The notes: generated by a model from the sequence alone, not told the origin. Shown: positions 39,261-50,098, numbered from the stretch's first letter. The stretch: DNA of 64,000 nucleotides from Petasospora fabianii (GCA_022641835.1 CP048717.1:372001-436000); one strand, 5' to 3'. A program made the numbers and translations.

Positions 39261-40148
39261 TTAGGCACTGGAGACACCAGCAGCGGCAGCATGAGCAGCA
39301 GCAGTTGCATTATCCACCACAGATACACTGACTGGAACAAGCTCCAAGTCCTTAGTGGCATCCACAGCAGACAAGCTTCCATCACCTTGGTACTGCGCTT
39401 TAAAGAAGGCATAATGCAACATCAAGTCATCAACGTTTCTCATCTTTGGATCATTTGCAAAATCTGGATCGATGAAGAAGAACACTGGCATATCCACTTC
39501 TTCACCAGCAGCCAATCTCTGTTCCTCGAAGCAGAAGCACTGAATCTTGTTGAAGTAAGGAGATGCCTCACCTGGGGTAATAGAGTATGTAGCCATACCA
39601 ACAATGTCTTTATCACCTTTATTTCTTGCCTTGTAAAAGGCAAGGGCAGTCTCACCTGGTAGCACACGCACTTCACGCTGTTGTGGGACAAATCTCCAAG
39701 GGAGAATATCTGACACCTCGGAAGTAAACGAAACACGAATACGTCTATCCATGTCCACCGGGACGAGCTTGTCATCTGTGAATTTTCTCTTGTCTGTCAC
39801 TGGACGACCACCAAATCCCGTACGGGCGCAAAGCGTTCTGTAGAGAACAACAGCGGCGTAGGAGAGGCCGAGGAAGAGCACTCCTACCGAAAGCGCATAG
39901 TTGATTGTGGTCTTATTCTTAAAGTCCTGATCCTTGGCACGATGGATATTTCTCAGCTCGGCGATCTCGGCACGTGTGAGTTTATCGAGAGACGAGTTTC
40001 GAGTTGATGGCTTTGGTGGTTGTTGAGGTTGTGTCTGGAGGAGATGGTGAGTGATGGAGAAGCTGCGCACTGTGGAGACAACGGGGCTCGATGTGGCGAG
40101 ACGGCGCGTAAGACCCGTTGACAGTATGCTTCTGTGTAGACCAAGCAT
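39261..40148 (-). CDS. COX11: Cytochrome c oxidase assembly protein Cox11
   Basis: Inner-membrane copper chaperone that delivers copper to the Cu-B site of Cox1. It has 295 residues with a mitochondrial presequence of about 45, one membrane span near 86-105 (INYALSVGVLFLGLSYAAVV) and a soluble domain in the intermembrane space. The copper motif CFCF lies in FNKIQCFCFEEQRL. Other family marks are RRIRVSFTSEVSDILPWRF, GETALAFYKARN and FFFIDPDF. The C-terminal Ala-rich tail is unusual but harmless-looking. Confidence 0.95.
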   Translation of the reverse strand: MLGLHRSILSTGLTRRLATSSPVVSTVRSFSITHHLLQTQPQQPPKPSTRNSSLDKLTRAEIAELRNIHRAKDQDFKNKTTINYALSVGVLFLGLSYAAVVLYRTLCARTGFGGRPVTDKRKFTDDKLVPVDMDRRIRVSFTSEVSDILPWRFVPQQREVRVLPGETALAFYKARNKGDKDIVGMATYSITPGEASPYFNKIQCFCFEEQRLAAGEEVDMPVFFFIDPDFANDPKMRNVDDLMLHYAFFKAQYQGDGSLSAVDATKDLELVPVSVSVVDNATAAAHAAAAGVSSA

Positions 40149-40365
40149 CTTGTATATGATTCGATTGGGGGGTCACTCTAGAGTTGGTGGGCTAGGAGTT
40201 AAGATGCTTTCAGACATCAGATGTTTGATGATGAAGATTTTGGACGCCATCGCTCAAAATCGCGATTTGGCTGAGGAGCCTTGAGATGGGATAACAGAAG
40301 AGTAGACTACACTTCAATACAGTTTAAACAATTTTCAATATTAACGTCACACACGATAACACATC

Positions 40366-42024
40366 TTATGGGTTGATTGGAATGAAATTACCCACAATAC
40401 AACTAGGAATGTTGTAACGATCTCTTCTGATGGTGAATGAGAAACAACAAGTCTTTCTCTTTCTACCATCCCTCGTTCTCAAGTTACAACTAGTCAACAC
40501 AGCCTTTTGACCCTTGTCAAAGGCTATAGCACCATACTTCTCCCAGAAATTCACGGCACTCTCTTCACTCATCAACTCGTAGATGGCCAACTTACCATCC
40601 CTCAAATCATCAGCACTAACTTCCACAAGTGATGCAAATTCCTTATTACCTCGATAGATCTCTCCAGTACGTCTCCATAAACATGCTGGGATAGCCATAC
40701 TCGTAAACACACGGTCATAATCCAAGAGCATACGTTCGAAATTCTCTTCAACGAGAATCAGATCAACATCCTTGAGTGTACGTGCAATTGCCCTGAATGC
40801 CGGACGGAAAATGGAGAGCGGTTTCAGAATTCGTTGTTTGGAAGAAGTGTTCATGTAATTGTCCATGTATAGCTGTAAACGGGCATAACCTCGAGCATAA
40901 TTGTATGGTTGTAAGAGACCAGCTTCAAGCTTAGCGTTGATGACTTGTTTGAGACGCTCTTCGGGAGAGATCTCAGTGGATGGGTCAGCAGCGGTAAGGA
41001 AGAACTTGTCTCTGGCAGAGTCGGATATCTGTTGTTGCTGCTCCTGGCGGGCCTGTTGCCGCTGCTGCTGAAGGAGAAGCTGTTGCTGCTGTTGCTGCTG
41101 CTGTTGTTGAAGAAGCTGTTGCTGTTGCTGCTGTTGGGCTTGCTGCTGTTGCTGGTGCTGGTGAGGCGCATTGGTGGCTGTATTATTCGTCGATGATTGA
41201 CCAAGAAGATTAGTGGAAGACATTCCTGGAAGGGCAAAGTTGAAGTTGGACAAAGACGGAGAGTTCATCATACCAGATAGGTTTGTAAGCGAAAGGTTTG
41301 TTAACGAGTGGGAGGCACTGAGTGTTGGTTGTTGATTAAGGGTTGGTGTGTTGAAGAGGGAGGTGTTGTGGTTGTTGGTATTATTGGCGGAGGTATTAGA
41401 GATTTGTTGATCACCATTGTTCCCAATCAGATCTGGATCGTCGAGCATAGAGAGGAACTCATTCAACGAGCTAAACTCCGATCCGGCATGTTCACTGAAG
41501 AAAAATGGCTGTTGGTTCAAGAAGAAAGGGTCAACTTTTGTATCAGTCTTCTTAGATCCAGATTGTTGATTTTGTTGTGCTTGACCACCTTGTGCTGCGT
41601 ACCCGAGTTGAGTTTCCAAATGTGCCGGCACAGGCTGAACTTCCAAATTTTCCAAAGTTGGTGTAATATTGGATTGTGATTGGTGTGGTGAATCGGTAGA
41701 GGTATCCTTATTCTCCACTTTTTTACGTTGTCTTTGACTCACAGGTTCATCATGACATAAATGGCCAATATCCCTTTTCACACAGCGTGTGCATGGTCGC
41801 TTTTCATCACAGATCATATGAGAGCGTCGACAGTAAACACAAGCGATCACCACTTTCTTCCGTTTTTTCTTCTTTGGGGCATTGTCATCGACTGGTTGAT
41901 TCGAGGAATCGTTTCCGGAGCCGTTTGTCGAAGTGTTGTTGTTGATATTCTTGTTGTTTTTGTCATCCTCCGGGGCCTGAGTGTTCGAGACGGGGTAGGC
42001 GACTGGCTCTTGCTGGGCGGACAT
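40366..42024 (-). CDS. ERT1: Zn2Cys6 + PAS-like regulator, ERT1/RDS2 type
   Basis: Transcription factor of gluconeogenesis and non-fermentable carbon use. It has 552 residues. The zinc cluster has C62, C65, C72, C78, C81 and C90 in ACVYCRRSHMICDEKRPCTR, close to Ert1 and Rds2. A long Q-rich tract lies at about 285-330. The C-terminal part (about 400-552) is PAS-like, with WRRTGEIYRGNKEFASLV and NLRTRDGRKRK. I cannot tell Ert1 from Rds2 by eye; the symbol is provisional. The basic run KKKKRKK just before the zinc cluster is a likely nuclear signal. Confidence 0.82.
   Translation of the reverse strand: MSAQQEPVAYPVSNTQAPEDDKNNKNINNNTSTNGSGNDSSNQPVDDNAPKKKKRKKVVIACVYCRRSHMICDEKRPCTRCVKRDIGHLCHDEPVSQRQRKKVENKDTSTDSPHQSQSNITPTLENLEVQPVPAHLETQLGYAAQGGQAQQNQQSGSKKTDTKVDPFFLNQQPFFFSEHAGSEFSSLNEFLSMLDDPDLIGNNGDQQISNTSANNTNNHNTSLFNTPTLNQQPTLSASHSLTNLSLTNLSGMMNSPSLSNFNFALPGMSSTNLLGQSSTNNTATNAPHQHQQQQQAQQQQQQQLLQQQQQQQQQQLLLQQQRQQARQEQQQQISDSARDKFFLTAADPSTEISPEERLKQVINAKLEAGLLQPYNYARGYARLQLYMDNYMNTSSKQRILKPLSIFRPAFRAIARTLKDVDLILVEENFERMLLDYDRVFTSMAIPACLWRRTGEIYRGNKEFASLVEVSADDLRDGKLAIYELMSEESAVNFWEKYGAIAFDKGQKAVLTSCNLRTRDGRKRKTCCFSFTIRRDRYNIPSCIVGNFIPINP
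41029..41165. repeat. CAG/CAA-type trinucleotide tract in ERT1 coding sequence
   Basis: Imperfect CTG/TTG triplets on the plus strand encode the Q-rich tract on the minus strand. Interruptions by L, A and R codons should limit slippage. Confidence 0.8.
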
Positions 42025-42334
42025 ACTCCAATAATTTTTGTATTTTGAGGTGACAAGCTCTAGAGAAGTACCGAGTCCAAGTGAAGGGACAAGGGGAAAG
42101 GTGAGAGATAAGGACCACAGCAGTTGGCGTTGATTTGTATCGAGTCTTATTGCGAGTATTGATTACTGTCGAGGAGAAAACCGGAGCGCTTTTTCGCAAA
42201 GCTTGTGGAGAAACGCGGTGCGGACACGACTTCCCCGGCCAAGGACCCGATCTTTCCCGAATAGGCGAGAGCCGTCCCGACAAGAGATTAGATAGGCTAA
42301 AAGAGGAGTAAATTAAGAATGATTTATTGATGTC
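42025..42334. other. ERT1 upstream region
   Basis: 310 bp between the ERT1 start and the MCT1 stop. Part (about 42190-42290) is GC-rich. Nothing else recognised. Confidence 0.45.
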
Positions 42335-43294
42335 TCATTCAAATAATGAAATGTCCTCGAGCGTTTCGAGGGTCTTGTTGTTCACGATTCTGCTTTCCTT
42401 GTCAGCCTTATTGGCCATTGTCTGGATTACGCGTGCATTGGGCCCAATGTTGAGCAATTGCACTTTATCATCTGTGTGTATCACCGTTTGCAGGCACTTA
42501 ACAAACTCCACAGTGGTGGAGAAATCTTCAATGAATTTTTCCATTGCCTCACCGTGCGTGTATGCCAATTGACCATCCAGATTGGATGCAATCGGCACTT
42601 GTAACCTCTTCTCTGTATTAACATCATAGTTTTTCATCAACTCCCTAAACTTGTCTTTTGCCTCCGATAACTTCTTATTATGGAAGGGTAGTATAACATC
42701 CAATTTCGTTGCCTTGATCTTCATCTCCTTCTTCAGGTAATCTGTTAGCTCTGCAAGTTGCTTAACTTCACCACTCACGACACACTGTGTCGTGGTGTTG
42801 TAGTTAGCGATACCTAATGAGTCCCATTTCTTAAGAGCCTCCTTAATGAAATCGTACCCTCCCTCTTTAAAGATGTACGCATACATTCCATACTGCTTCT
42901 CCCTATCCACTGCCGCCTCCATGAATAACCCCCTGCGATGTGCAATTTCAACAGCGGCATCCTTCTCCAAAACACCATTGAGCACGAGGGCGGTTAATTC
43001 ACCCAAGGAATGACCAAGGATGTATTTCGCCTCAAGCGTTATGCCACGGTGCTGCAACAGCTCAACGATGAGCAAGGAAACGTAAACGACGCTTGGCTGG
43101 AGATGGGAAGAGCGAAGGAAATACTCCTTAGGCGTGGATGTGTCAAATAGCGGTTGTGCCAGTCTGTGAGGGATGGCAATAGTAGAGCGGCGATGTGCTG
43201 GTGCAAGAGCAGCAATGAGTTGTGGCGGTATAAGCTTGCCCTGCCCAGGGAGAGTGATTATGCGTGTGATTCCCTTTGTCTGCTGACGAAGCAT
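42335..43294 (-). CDS. MCT1: Mitochondrial malonyl-CoA:ACP transferase
   Basis: Loads malonyl groups onto acyl carrier protein for mitochondrial fatty acid (lipoate) synthesis. From the ATG at 43294 it has 319 residues. The motifs are TRIITLPGQGK near the start, the nucleophile elbow GHSLGE (Ser about 96), and PFHN and NIGPN near the C-terminus. An in-frame ATG at 43540 adds 82 residues of N- and T-rich, repeat-like sequence. I prefer 43294 because S. cerevisiae Mct1 also starts directly at the PGQG strand. It is divergent from ODC. Confidence 0.9.
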   Translation of the reverse strand: MLRQQTKGITRIITLPGQGKLIPPQLIAALAPAHRRSTIAIPHRLAQPLFDTSTPKEYFLRSSHLQPSVVYVSLLIVELLQHRGITLEAKYILGHSLGELTALVLNGVLEKDAAVEIAHRRGLFMEAAVDREKQYGMYAYIFKEGGYDFIKEALKKWDSLGIANYNTTTQCVVSGEVKQLAELTDYLKKEMKIKATKLDVILPFHNKKLSEAKDKFRELMKNYDVNTEKRLQVPIASNLDGQLAYTHGEAMEKFIEDFSTTVEFVKCLQTVIHTDDKVQLLNIGPNARVIQTMANKADKESRIVNNKTLETLEDISLFE

Positions 43295-43606
43295 TGTTGT
43301 TGTTATTGTTGTTGTTGGGCGGTTACCGTTATTGTTGTGGAAGACAACCCCTTGTGGAGTGGAGAACACAACTTTATTGTTTGATCCCGAACAGGTTACG
43401 AGCCCCGGGGTCTCCAAGTCGGGCTGCCCCGGGACCAACTCTTCTCCCCCCATCTCAAGTTGGTGCTTTAGCTGTTCGGGAGAATGCTTCCATCGCGCGC
43501 TGCTTCTGACTCGCTTGATCGTCGCCCATTTATCGGGCAAAATTTTCCCTTCTCCACATCATTCAAACAGGTCCTTACACCATCTGAACACCGCTCCAGC
43601 TCCTCA

Positions 43607-44703
43607 ATGTCCGCTGACACTAGACGTATGTGCTTTGTCTATTATTCCAGGTGGATCATGGGTCGATTGTATCGATAAAGACTTCGCTTTGCAAGGGTAT
43701 AGAGAGATCTCCTTCTATACATCTTTGTCGCTGCTCGCTATCTCGGATCTTATCGCTTTCACGCTTTGACTCGCTCCCACCGATGTTAGAGTCCAACAAA
43801 TACTAACACGCAACAATAGCACTCCCATTCCATTACCAGTTCCTTGCAGGTGCCGTTGCCGGTGTCTCGGAGATCTTGGTGATGTACCCGCTTGACGTTG
43901 TCAAGACCCGGATCCAATTGCAGGTTGGGTCTGGCGCCAAGGCCGAGTATAACGGTGTTGTGGATTGTTTCACCAAGATCATCAAGACAGAAGGACCAAG
44001 TAGATTGTACAAGGGTATCACTGCTCCTATCCTTATGGAAGCTCCAAAGAGAGCCACTAAGTTTGCAGCAAATGATGAATTTACCAAGTTTTATAAGAAA
44101 TTGTTTGGTGTTAAGGAGATGACTCAACCACTCTCAATTCTCGCTGGTGCATCTGCAGGTGCTACAGAGTCCTTTGTCGTTGTGCCCTTTGAATTGATCA
44201 AGATCCGTGTTCAGGATAGAAACTCGCCATATAAATCTGTTCCTGATGCCTTCTTTAAGACAGTTAAGAATGAAGGTGTCTTGGCTCTTTACAATGGATT
44301 GGAGGCTACATTGTGGAGACACATTGTCTGGAACGCTGGTTACTTTGGTATCATTTTCCAGATTAGATCCCTTTTGCCAAAGGCTGAAACTTCTTCTCAG
44401 AAGACAATCAACGATTTGACAGCTGGTGCCATTGGTGGTACTTTTGGTACTATCTTCAACACCCCATTCGATGTCGTCAAGTCTCGTATTCAGAACACAG
44501 TGCTTAAGCCAGGTGAAGTCAGAAAGTACAACTGGGCTTTCCCATCTTTGTTGACTATTTACAAAGAGGAAGGTTTCGCCGCTTTGTACAAGGGTTTCTT
44601 GCCAAAGGTTCTTAGATTGGGTCCAGGTGGTGGTATCCTTCTTGTCGTGTTCACCGCTACTATGGACTTCTTTAGAGGTATTCACTACAAGGATCAGAAG
44701 TAA
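43607..44703 (+). CDS. ODC1: Mitochondrial 2-oxodicarboxylate carrier, two exons
   Basis: Inner-membrane carrier exchanging 2-oxoadipate and 2-oxoglutarate, linked to lysine metabolism. Exons are 43607-43625 and 43820-44703, giving 300 residues. Exon 1 is six codons plus one base (MSADTR). The intron has donor GTATGT, branch TACTAAC at 43801-43807 and acceptor AATAG. The spliced start reads MSADTRPLPFHYQFLAGAVA, as in Odc1/Odc2 (RPLPFIYQF). Three carrier repeats show PLDVVKTR, PFELIKIR and PFDVVKSR. ODC1 and ODC2 cannot be told apart here. LYS20 in this window makes the precursor of 2-oxoadipate. Confidence 0.95.
43626..43819 (+). other. ODC intron
   Basis: 194 nt, GTATGT donor, TACTAAC at 43801-43807, AATAG acceptor; phase 1. 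Confidence 0.93.
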
Positions 44704-45542
44704 ACATTCTGATCGTCTCCCCCATATTCATCACATATACATCATTGCAAAAAAGAAACATCACATACATCCACATGAACCCATTTCTCAACAAATTTAA
44801 ATGACATCGTCTCTGTGAGTCTTGTCATGTTCAACTTCTTCACTGTGTTCTTCATCTGGTCAGTTTACTTGGTAATGAATTATTTATTGGAATTCGGTTA
44901 TAGCTTTATGAATAGCTCCTTTCCACGGGTTAAATTTTTTTAGTTTATGCATTGTAAACGGCAATACTACACAAGTCTGCCAAGATTGACATCCAAAGAC
45001 GTCTTATTCTCCTAAACACGATCCCCTCCTGATCCCCTCCCAATCTCCAGTGATCAAACAATGATTTGTATACTCTACCAGCCCTTGCCCAGCACACACG
45101 AACTACCTGCAAGAGTAGTCATGACATCCACTGGACAAAAGGGCACTAAGATGAGTACAACGTCGGCGAAGACGCAAATCGATCTCACCGAGGACTTGAC
45201 GCTTGTCCCACCGTGAAAAAGCGGCACGGGACTAAGCAACACGGTATGATAGTCCTGGTTGTCCGCACTAAAGAAAAGAAAAAAAGGGAAAGGGCATGTG
45301 TTGGTGGGTGTAGAGAAGAATCGAAAGAAAGTTTTTCACACAGAGACAGGGAGAGAGAGGGATAATAAAACCCGGACACCACACTAGTTTTATGAATCGC
45401 GAACATTTGAGGGGCGCAAGGGAAGGTAGGGCAACAATACAATAGGGCTTTACTTAGAGGCTTATTAAAATCTTGTTGTATCTCTTTACCAGGTGTAACG
45501 AAGGAAGACAGACGTTAGGGCTCAATTTTATTAAGCACTACC
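44704..45542. other. Intergenic region between ODC and DSC3
   Basis: 839 bp. It contains two short plus-strand frames with ATG starts (44827-44943, 38 codons, hydrophobic; 45061-45216, 51 codons) that I do not accept as genes, and a purine-rich stretch at about 45265-45365. No RNA gene recognised. Confidence 0.45.
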
Positions 45543-46304
45543 ATGAGCATACCCACGCACAACGCCGCACCGGAAACTACTACAGTCATCGTGCGCTTCT
45601 CCACAGCGCAGTATCCGGACCTTCCCTTACCACCCGTGTTATTACCACAGTTGACCCTCTCATGGCTTCGAAAGAATGTTCGTTCTAAGCTTCCCGATCT
45701 CACAAGGCGTCGTCTCCGTTTTATCAACTCTGGACGAGTAATCACTGATGCTACAAATCTCACTGAGGAGTATCGTCGTCTTACACGCTTTAACCGGGGT
45801 TCAGAACAGGACGAGACCGAACCGCCAAAGTTCTACATCCATTGTCTCATTGGTGATGATCTAACCCCTGAGGAATTACAGAAGGAAAATGAGCTGGATA
45901 ATCTCGTTCAACAACAGAGTACGACCCCGGCACCTGTGGGATTTGATAGATTGGCATCAGCAGGTTTCTCACAGGAAGAGATCAATGCATTAAGACAACA
46001 GTTTCAACAGTTATATGGTGATTTACCGCAGGGAGAGAACACCGATATTAGACAATTGGAGGAGAGATGGATTGATTCGTCTGTAAACAATGAAGTTGAT
46101 GAATTCAATGGTGCTAATGCTGGAAGTTCTGCCTTAGGCGGGAACGAAGATTTGTTACTTGGTGCCCTGATTGGATGTTTGCTAGGTGTACTGGCCTTGT
46201 TCTTGATTAAAGAAGAGGCTCTCTTTAGCAGAAGACAGAAAATGGCTGTTATCGCTGGTTTTATGGTGAATTTTTCGTTTGCATTGATCAGACAGTGGAA
46301 TTGA
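45543..46304 (+). CDS. DSC3: Dsc E3 ligase complex subunit 3
   Basis: Subunit of the Golgi/endosome Dsc ubiquitin ligase complex, which acts in membrane protein quality control and, in some fungi, SREBP cleavage. It has 253 residues. A ubiquitin-like region at about 12-105 (VIVRFSTAQYPDLPLPP, RRRLRFINSGRVITD) is followed by the family motif PVGFDRLASAGFSQEEINALR at about 130-150. Two C-terminal membrane spans (GALIGCLLGVLALFLI and MAVIAGFMVNFSFAL) complete it. Confidence 0.88.
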   Translation: MSIPTHNAAPETTTVIVRFSTAQYPDLPLPPVLLPQLTLSWLRKNVRSKLPDLTRRRLRFINSGRVITDATNLTEEYRRLTRFNRGSEQDETEPPKFYIHCLIGDDLTPEELQKENELDNLVQQQSTTPAPVGFDRLASAGFSQEEINALRQQFQQLYGDLPQGENTDIRQLEERWIDSSVNNEVDEFNGANAGSSALGGNEDLLLGALIGCLLGVLALFLIKEEALFSRRQKMAVIAGFMVNFSFALIRQWN

Positions 46305-46459
46305 TTGTTGCAGAATGTAAAAAGCAAACGTATCATCCAATGCTGGTTTCATAAGATGAATGCTGTTTGACTACATAGTAATGTGACAATGGTTACAATA
46401 AACGACTAATGACTTCTAAAATTGATGAATATGTGTGTAGGCACTGACATGAAACTGGA

Positions 46460-47101
46460 TCAATCGAGCTTCTTCTTGTTGTCCTTGAGATAGAGGTGCA
46501 ACTCATCAAACACCTTATCCATGATATGCTCAACTGGCTCATCGAACAAGTATGGGAGGGCAGGAACAATCGACAAACCAAGACCAATTGGTCCCCACGT
46601 TCTCAAAACCTGGTTCTTAATGTTCTTCTCAGCATACTTGGTGGCCTGCTTGACAGCGGTATGGATAGTGAAGGCAGGCAATCCCATAGAGGCAATACTC
46701 TGGAACAAACCTCTCTTCAAACCAACGAGTTTCCAATCCAAGTTATCAGCAGCAGCGGCCTTAGCCTCCTCACTGGCAGGAGGAAGCGGATCCCATGGCT
46801 TGAGACCTGGAACGTAACGTCCCTCCTGACGCAACTTGGCCTTCCATGATTCGTAAGAGACATCACCGAGCACATAGGTCCAGGAGATACCGTAGCATGC
46901 CTTGACGAGTAATGGACTCACAGCAGGACGGAAGGACTCACCAATATCGGAAGTGTACGCAACATAACGGTGCGAGGCCAGTAAGATCGTTCTAAGACGG
47001 TTGGCGTAGGCTGCGTAACGCACACTGGACTCTGTGGAGTCGCCACTGAGCGTGTTTGGGTGTTGAGACTCTTGGATTTCGTCAATGCTCCGGTCGGCCA
47101 T
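46460..47101 (-). CDS. MTP18/MTFP1-like mitochondrial protein
   Basis: 213 residues. The pattern RYAAYANRLRTILLASHRYVAYTSDIGESFRP and the later GLFQSIASMGLPAFTIHT and GPIGLGLSIVPALPYLFDEPVEH fit the mitochondrial fission process 1 family, an inner-membrane protein linked to fission and cristae in animals. Three or so membrane segments are likely. I do not know a clear S. cerevisiae equivalent. The role in yeast is not established. Confidence 0.8.
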   Translation of the reverse strand: MADRSIDEIQESQHPNTLSGDSTESSVRYAAYANRLRTILLASHRYVAYTSDIGESFRPAVSPLLVKACYGISWTYVLGDVSYESWKAKLRQEGRYVPGLKPWDPLPPASEEAKAAAADNLDWKLVGLKRGLFQSIASMGLPAFTIHTAVKQATKYAEKNIKNQVLRTWGPIGLGLSIVPALPYLFDEPVEHIMDKVFDELHLYLKDNKKKLD

Positions 47102-47407
47102 TATGGTTAAGATGAGTGATATCTGTGTAAGCTGTGGCTACTCTCGAGTGTCGAGGGGTTGTGGTAGGGGACAAATGCGAGAAGGCTTGGTTTGCTTTGG
47201 CGAGAGAGGGAGGCAGTGGACCCGTGAAATTGAAACGTCACGGCCGAGAAGCTACCCTGTACCTCGGACGCAACGGCTGTCTCGGGAAAGCTAGTTAACA
47301 CCGACCTCTCACACGCAACGCAGATTTACGCTTGATACGATACAAATAGATTATTCACATCAGCAGTCTATATAAAAAGAGTCATTGACCATCCACTAAG
47401 ATCCACT
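47102..47407. other. Region between MTP18-like and MES1
   Basis: 306 bp; promoter of the MTP18-like gene and 3' flank of MES1. Nothing else recognised. Confidence 0.45.
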
Positions 47408-49658
47408 TCACTCCTGCTTACCACCGTACTTGCCTCTCAACTCAGCAACCTTGGCATCGTCAATTCTGGTGAACAAATACTGAGCAGCACCAATACAGTG
47501 GCCGCCTTCCAACACAATGTCAAACTCGTCCTTGATGGCCAACTGTGGGGCTCTGAGAATGTTGTTGATGGTGGAAGTCGTCTCTGGCATGAATGGGTAG
47601 ATCAAAGAACCGACGTAGTAAACAATGTTCAAACCGACACCGACAACTGCATCAGCAAGGTCTGGAGTGTTGTTATACAAAGAGTTGTCGAGTTTGTTCT
47701 CCTGAAGGAACTGGTTACCACGAGCAGACAAGTTCATAGCGACTTCGAGACCCTTACGCTCGTGAACGGCCTCCATCTCAGCATTGTACTGTGTAAGAAT
47801 GGTGTTGAGATCCTTGGTGAGACCATCGTAGTTCTTGATAAGGGATGGGTCAAACTTTGGAATGACACCGTTGTACTTGGCATTGACAAATTTGACGATT
47901 CTGTTTACAAAGTTACCCAAGTTGGCCAACAACTCGTTGTTGTTTCTCGATTGGAAGTCATCCCAAGAGAACTGAGAGTCAGAGGTCTCTGGACGCACGG
48001 AGGCCAAGTAGTATCTCCAAACAGATGGTGGGATACCAGAATCCTGAGCATTGTTACCAAAGACACCGACACCACGGGACTTGGAGAACTTACCACCTTC
48101 GTATTGCAAGTACTCAGTGGTGTTCAAGTGATGCAACTGAGTCCATGGCTCTCTAGTACCAATCTGAGTTGATGGGAAGATCACAGTGTGGAATGGAACA
48201 TTGTCCTTACCCATGAACTGGTACAAATCGACATTCTCCGGGTTCTTCCACCACTTCTCCCAGGACTTTGTGTAGTTGGCAGTGATTGAGACGTAACCGA
48301 TACAAGCATCGAACCAAACGTAAAGCACCTTGTCTTTAAACTTCTCGCTAGGAACTGGCGTACCCCACTTCAAGTCTCTAGTGATACATCTTGGGTGAAG
48401 ACCTTCCTTCAACCATGAGTTTGTGATGTTCTTGGAGTTCTTGGACCAGTCACCCTTCTCAGAGGCAGCCTTGTACCATTCGATGAGCTCTGGTTCAAGT
48501 TTGTCCAAGGAGAGGAAGACATGGTCAGATGTGGTCTGGATTGGAGTAGCATCGTCAATCTTACATCTTGGGTTGATCAACTCCAATGGGTTGAGCAAAG
48601 AGCCACACTTGTCACATTGATCACCTCTTGCATCTTCATACTGACACTTTGGACAGGTACCTTCAACAAATCTATCAGCGAGGAAACCCTTGTGCTCTGG
48701 ACAGTAGAGTTGTTCCATGGATTGCTCTTCAAGGAATCCATTATCCTGCAACTTCAAAAAGATATCCTGGGCAATCTCAGTCTGCTGTTCAGTGGTTGTT
48801 CTACCAAAGTAGTCAAATCCAATTTGGAACCAATCGTAAACTTCAGCGTGGATCTTGTTGTACTTATCACACAACTCTCTTGGTGTGACACCTTCCTCGA
48901 GGGCCTTGGTCTCAGTGGCAGTACCGTACTCATCAGTACCACAGACAAACAAAGTGTTGTAGTTTCTAGCCTTGGCGTAACGGGCATAGATATCAGCAGA
49001 GAGAACAGAACCAACAATGTTACCCAAGTGTGGAACGTTGTTAACATATGGCAAGGCAGATGTGATCAAAATGTTACGCTTGGATGGGTCTGGGAGAATC
49101 TCATTACCAAGGTCCTGGACGGCGAAACCTGACTTGATAGAGGTGGCACCAGTATTGTCCGGCTTAGCACGCTCGATTGGGGTGATCTTAGTGGCGAGGG
49201 CAATACCAGCTTTAATAGCTGGGAGGTCGGCAAACTCTGGGAAGGAGGACTTGGAAAGGGCGTATGAGGATGAGAAGAGGATGATGTTAGAGGCAGAGAT
49301 CTCGGAAAGTTTTGTCTCTGGGAGCTTGGAGAGGACAGAGGCATCGGTCTTCTTCAGAGCTGGGTAGAGCACGTCCTCGTCAAACTCAATGTCGCTAGAA
49401 GTGGTGAAGTCACCAGCAAGGAACTTGACGATGGCGTTGGCCTCTGTGATTTCAACTCCATTGGACTTGAGCAAAAGAGATGGCTTGTCTGTGCGAGATG
49501 TTAGTAGATGAGCGGGGAGTGAAGTCCGGGCAGCACATGAACTCACCAGCATCGGTATCGAGCTTCTGCTTGTAGGCCTCAGCGGCGATGGCAAGCTTGA
49601 GATTGTTGGAGAGGGCAACAGCGCCCTTTGACTTGTCACTGTAGAGCTCGATTGGCAT
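47408..49658 (-). CDS. MES1: Methionyl-tRNA synthetase, cytosolic, two exons
   Basis: Charges initiator and elongator tRNA-Met. Exons on the minus strand are 49658-49547 and 49488-47408, giving 730 residues (S. cerevisiae 751). Exon 1 encodes the start of the GST-like domain that binds Arc1 (MPIELYSDKSKGAVALSNNL). The splice yields KLDTDADKPSLLLKSNGVEI, and an unspliced reading would stop or give an unrelated N-terminus. Catalytic motifs are PYVNNVPHLGN (HIGH type), two Cys-x2-Cys pairs (CPKC, CDKC) and KFSKS (KMSKS type). An upstream in-frame ATG at 49715 is less likely. Confidence 0.95.
49489..49546 (-). other. MES1 intron
   Basis: 58 nt, GTGAGT donor, TACTAAC branch, GCACAG acceptor. Confidence 0.92.
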
Positions 49659-50098
49659 TTCTCCGCGGTGTGTCTGGTCAGTGGTGGGGGAAATCGGAAG
49701 ATGATGAATGCTCATCGTGCGCTTTTTGGTGATTCATTTGTGCCGTCGGATTTTTCTGTCTGACCGCCTGTGGGGACAATTTCTGTCACAATTTGAGCCC
49801 ACCGCAGCCAATGTGAGTCGTAAGAACCGTATTGTGCAAGGTCGTAGTACATAATCAAGACAGAACAGAGTATCTACTAAAATCTCCTCAATTAAAGGAC
49901 TATTAAAGGAAAAGGGTTACAACCCCGCCCTCTGATTACCCTCGAGATTAGCCTGATCTGTATAAATTAATCACGTGACGAGGCCCGCGAAATCTAGGAG
50001 TTCCGGATCACCATCCAAAATTTTTGGAGCTGAAGAACCACTTACTTAAGAAAAATCGTCTTTTAAGGGCGTCAAACCCCCGCCTTTCACACACAAGA
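49659..50098. other. Divergent region MES1 / RPB8
   Basis: 440 bp with a TCACGTGA palindrome at 49971-49978. No gene recognised. Confidence 0.5.
49972..49977. promoter_or_regulatory. CACGTG in the MES1/RPB8 promoter
   Basis: Centre of a TCACGTGA palindrome, 122 bp upstream of RPB8. Matches the Cbf1 consensus. Confidence 0.45.

Noticed and set aside
44827-44943. 38-codon hydrophobic frame (MFNFFTVFFIW...) downstream of ODC
   Set aside because: T-rich 3' flank sequence gives hydrophobic codons by chance; no family match and no promoter context.
45061-45216. 51-codon frame ending TQIDLTEDLTLVPP upstream of DSC3
   Set aside because: Length is within chance for an 839-bp region; a SUMO-interaction-like word alone is not enough. 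A transcript would reopen the case.
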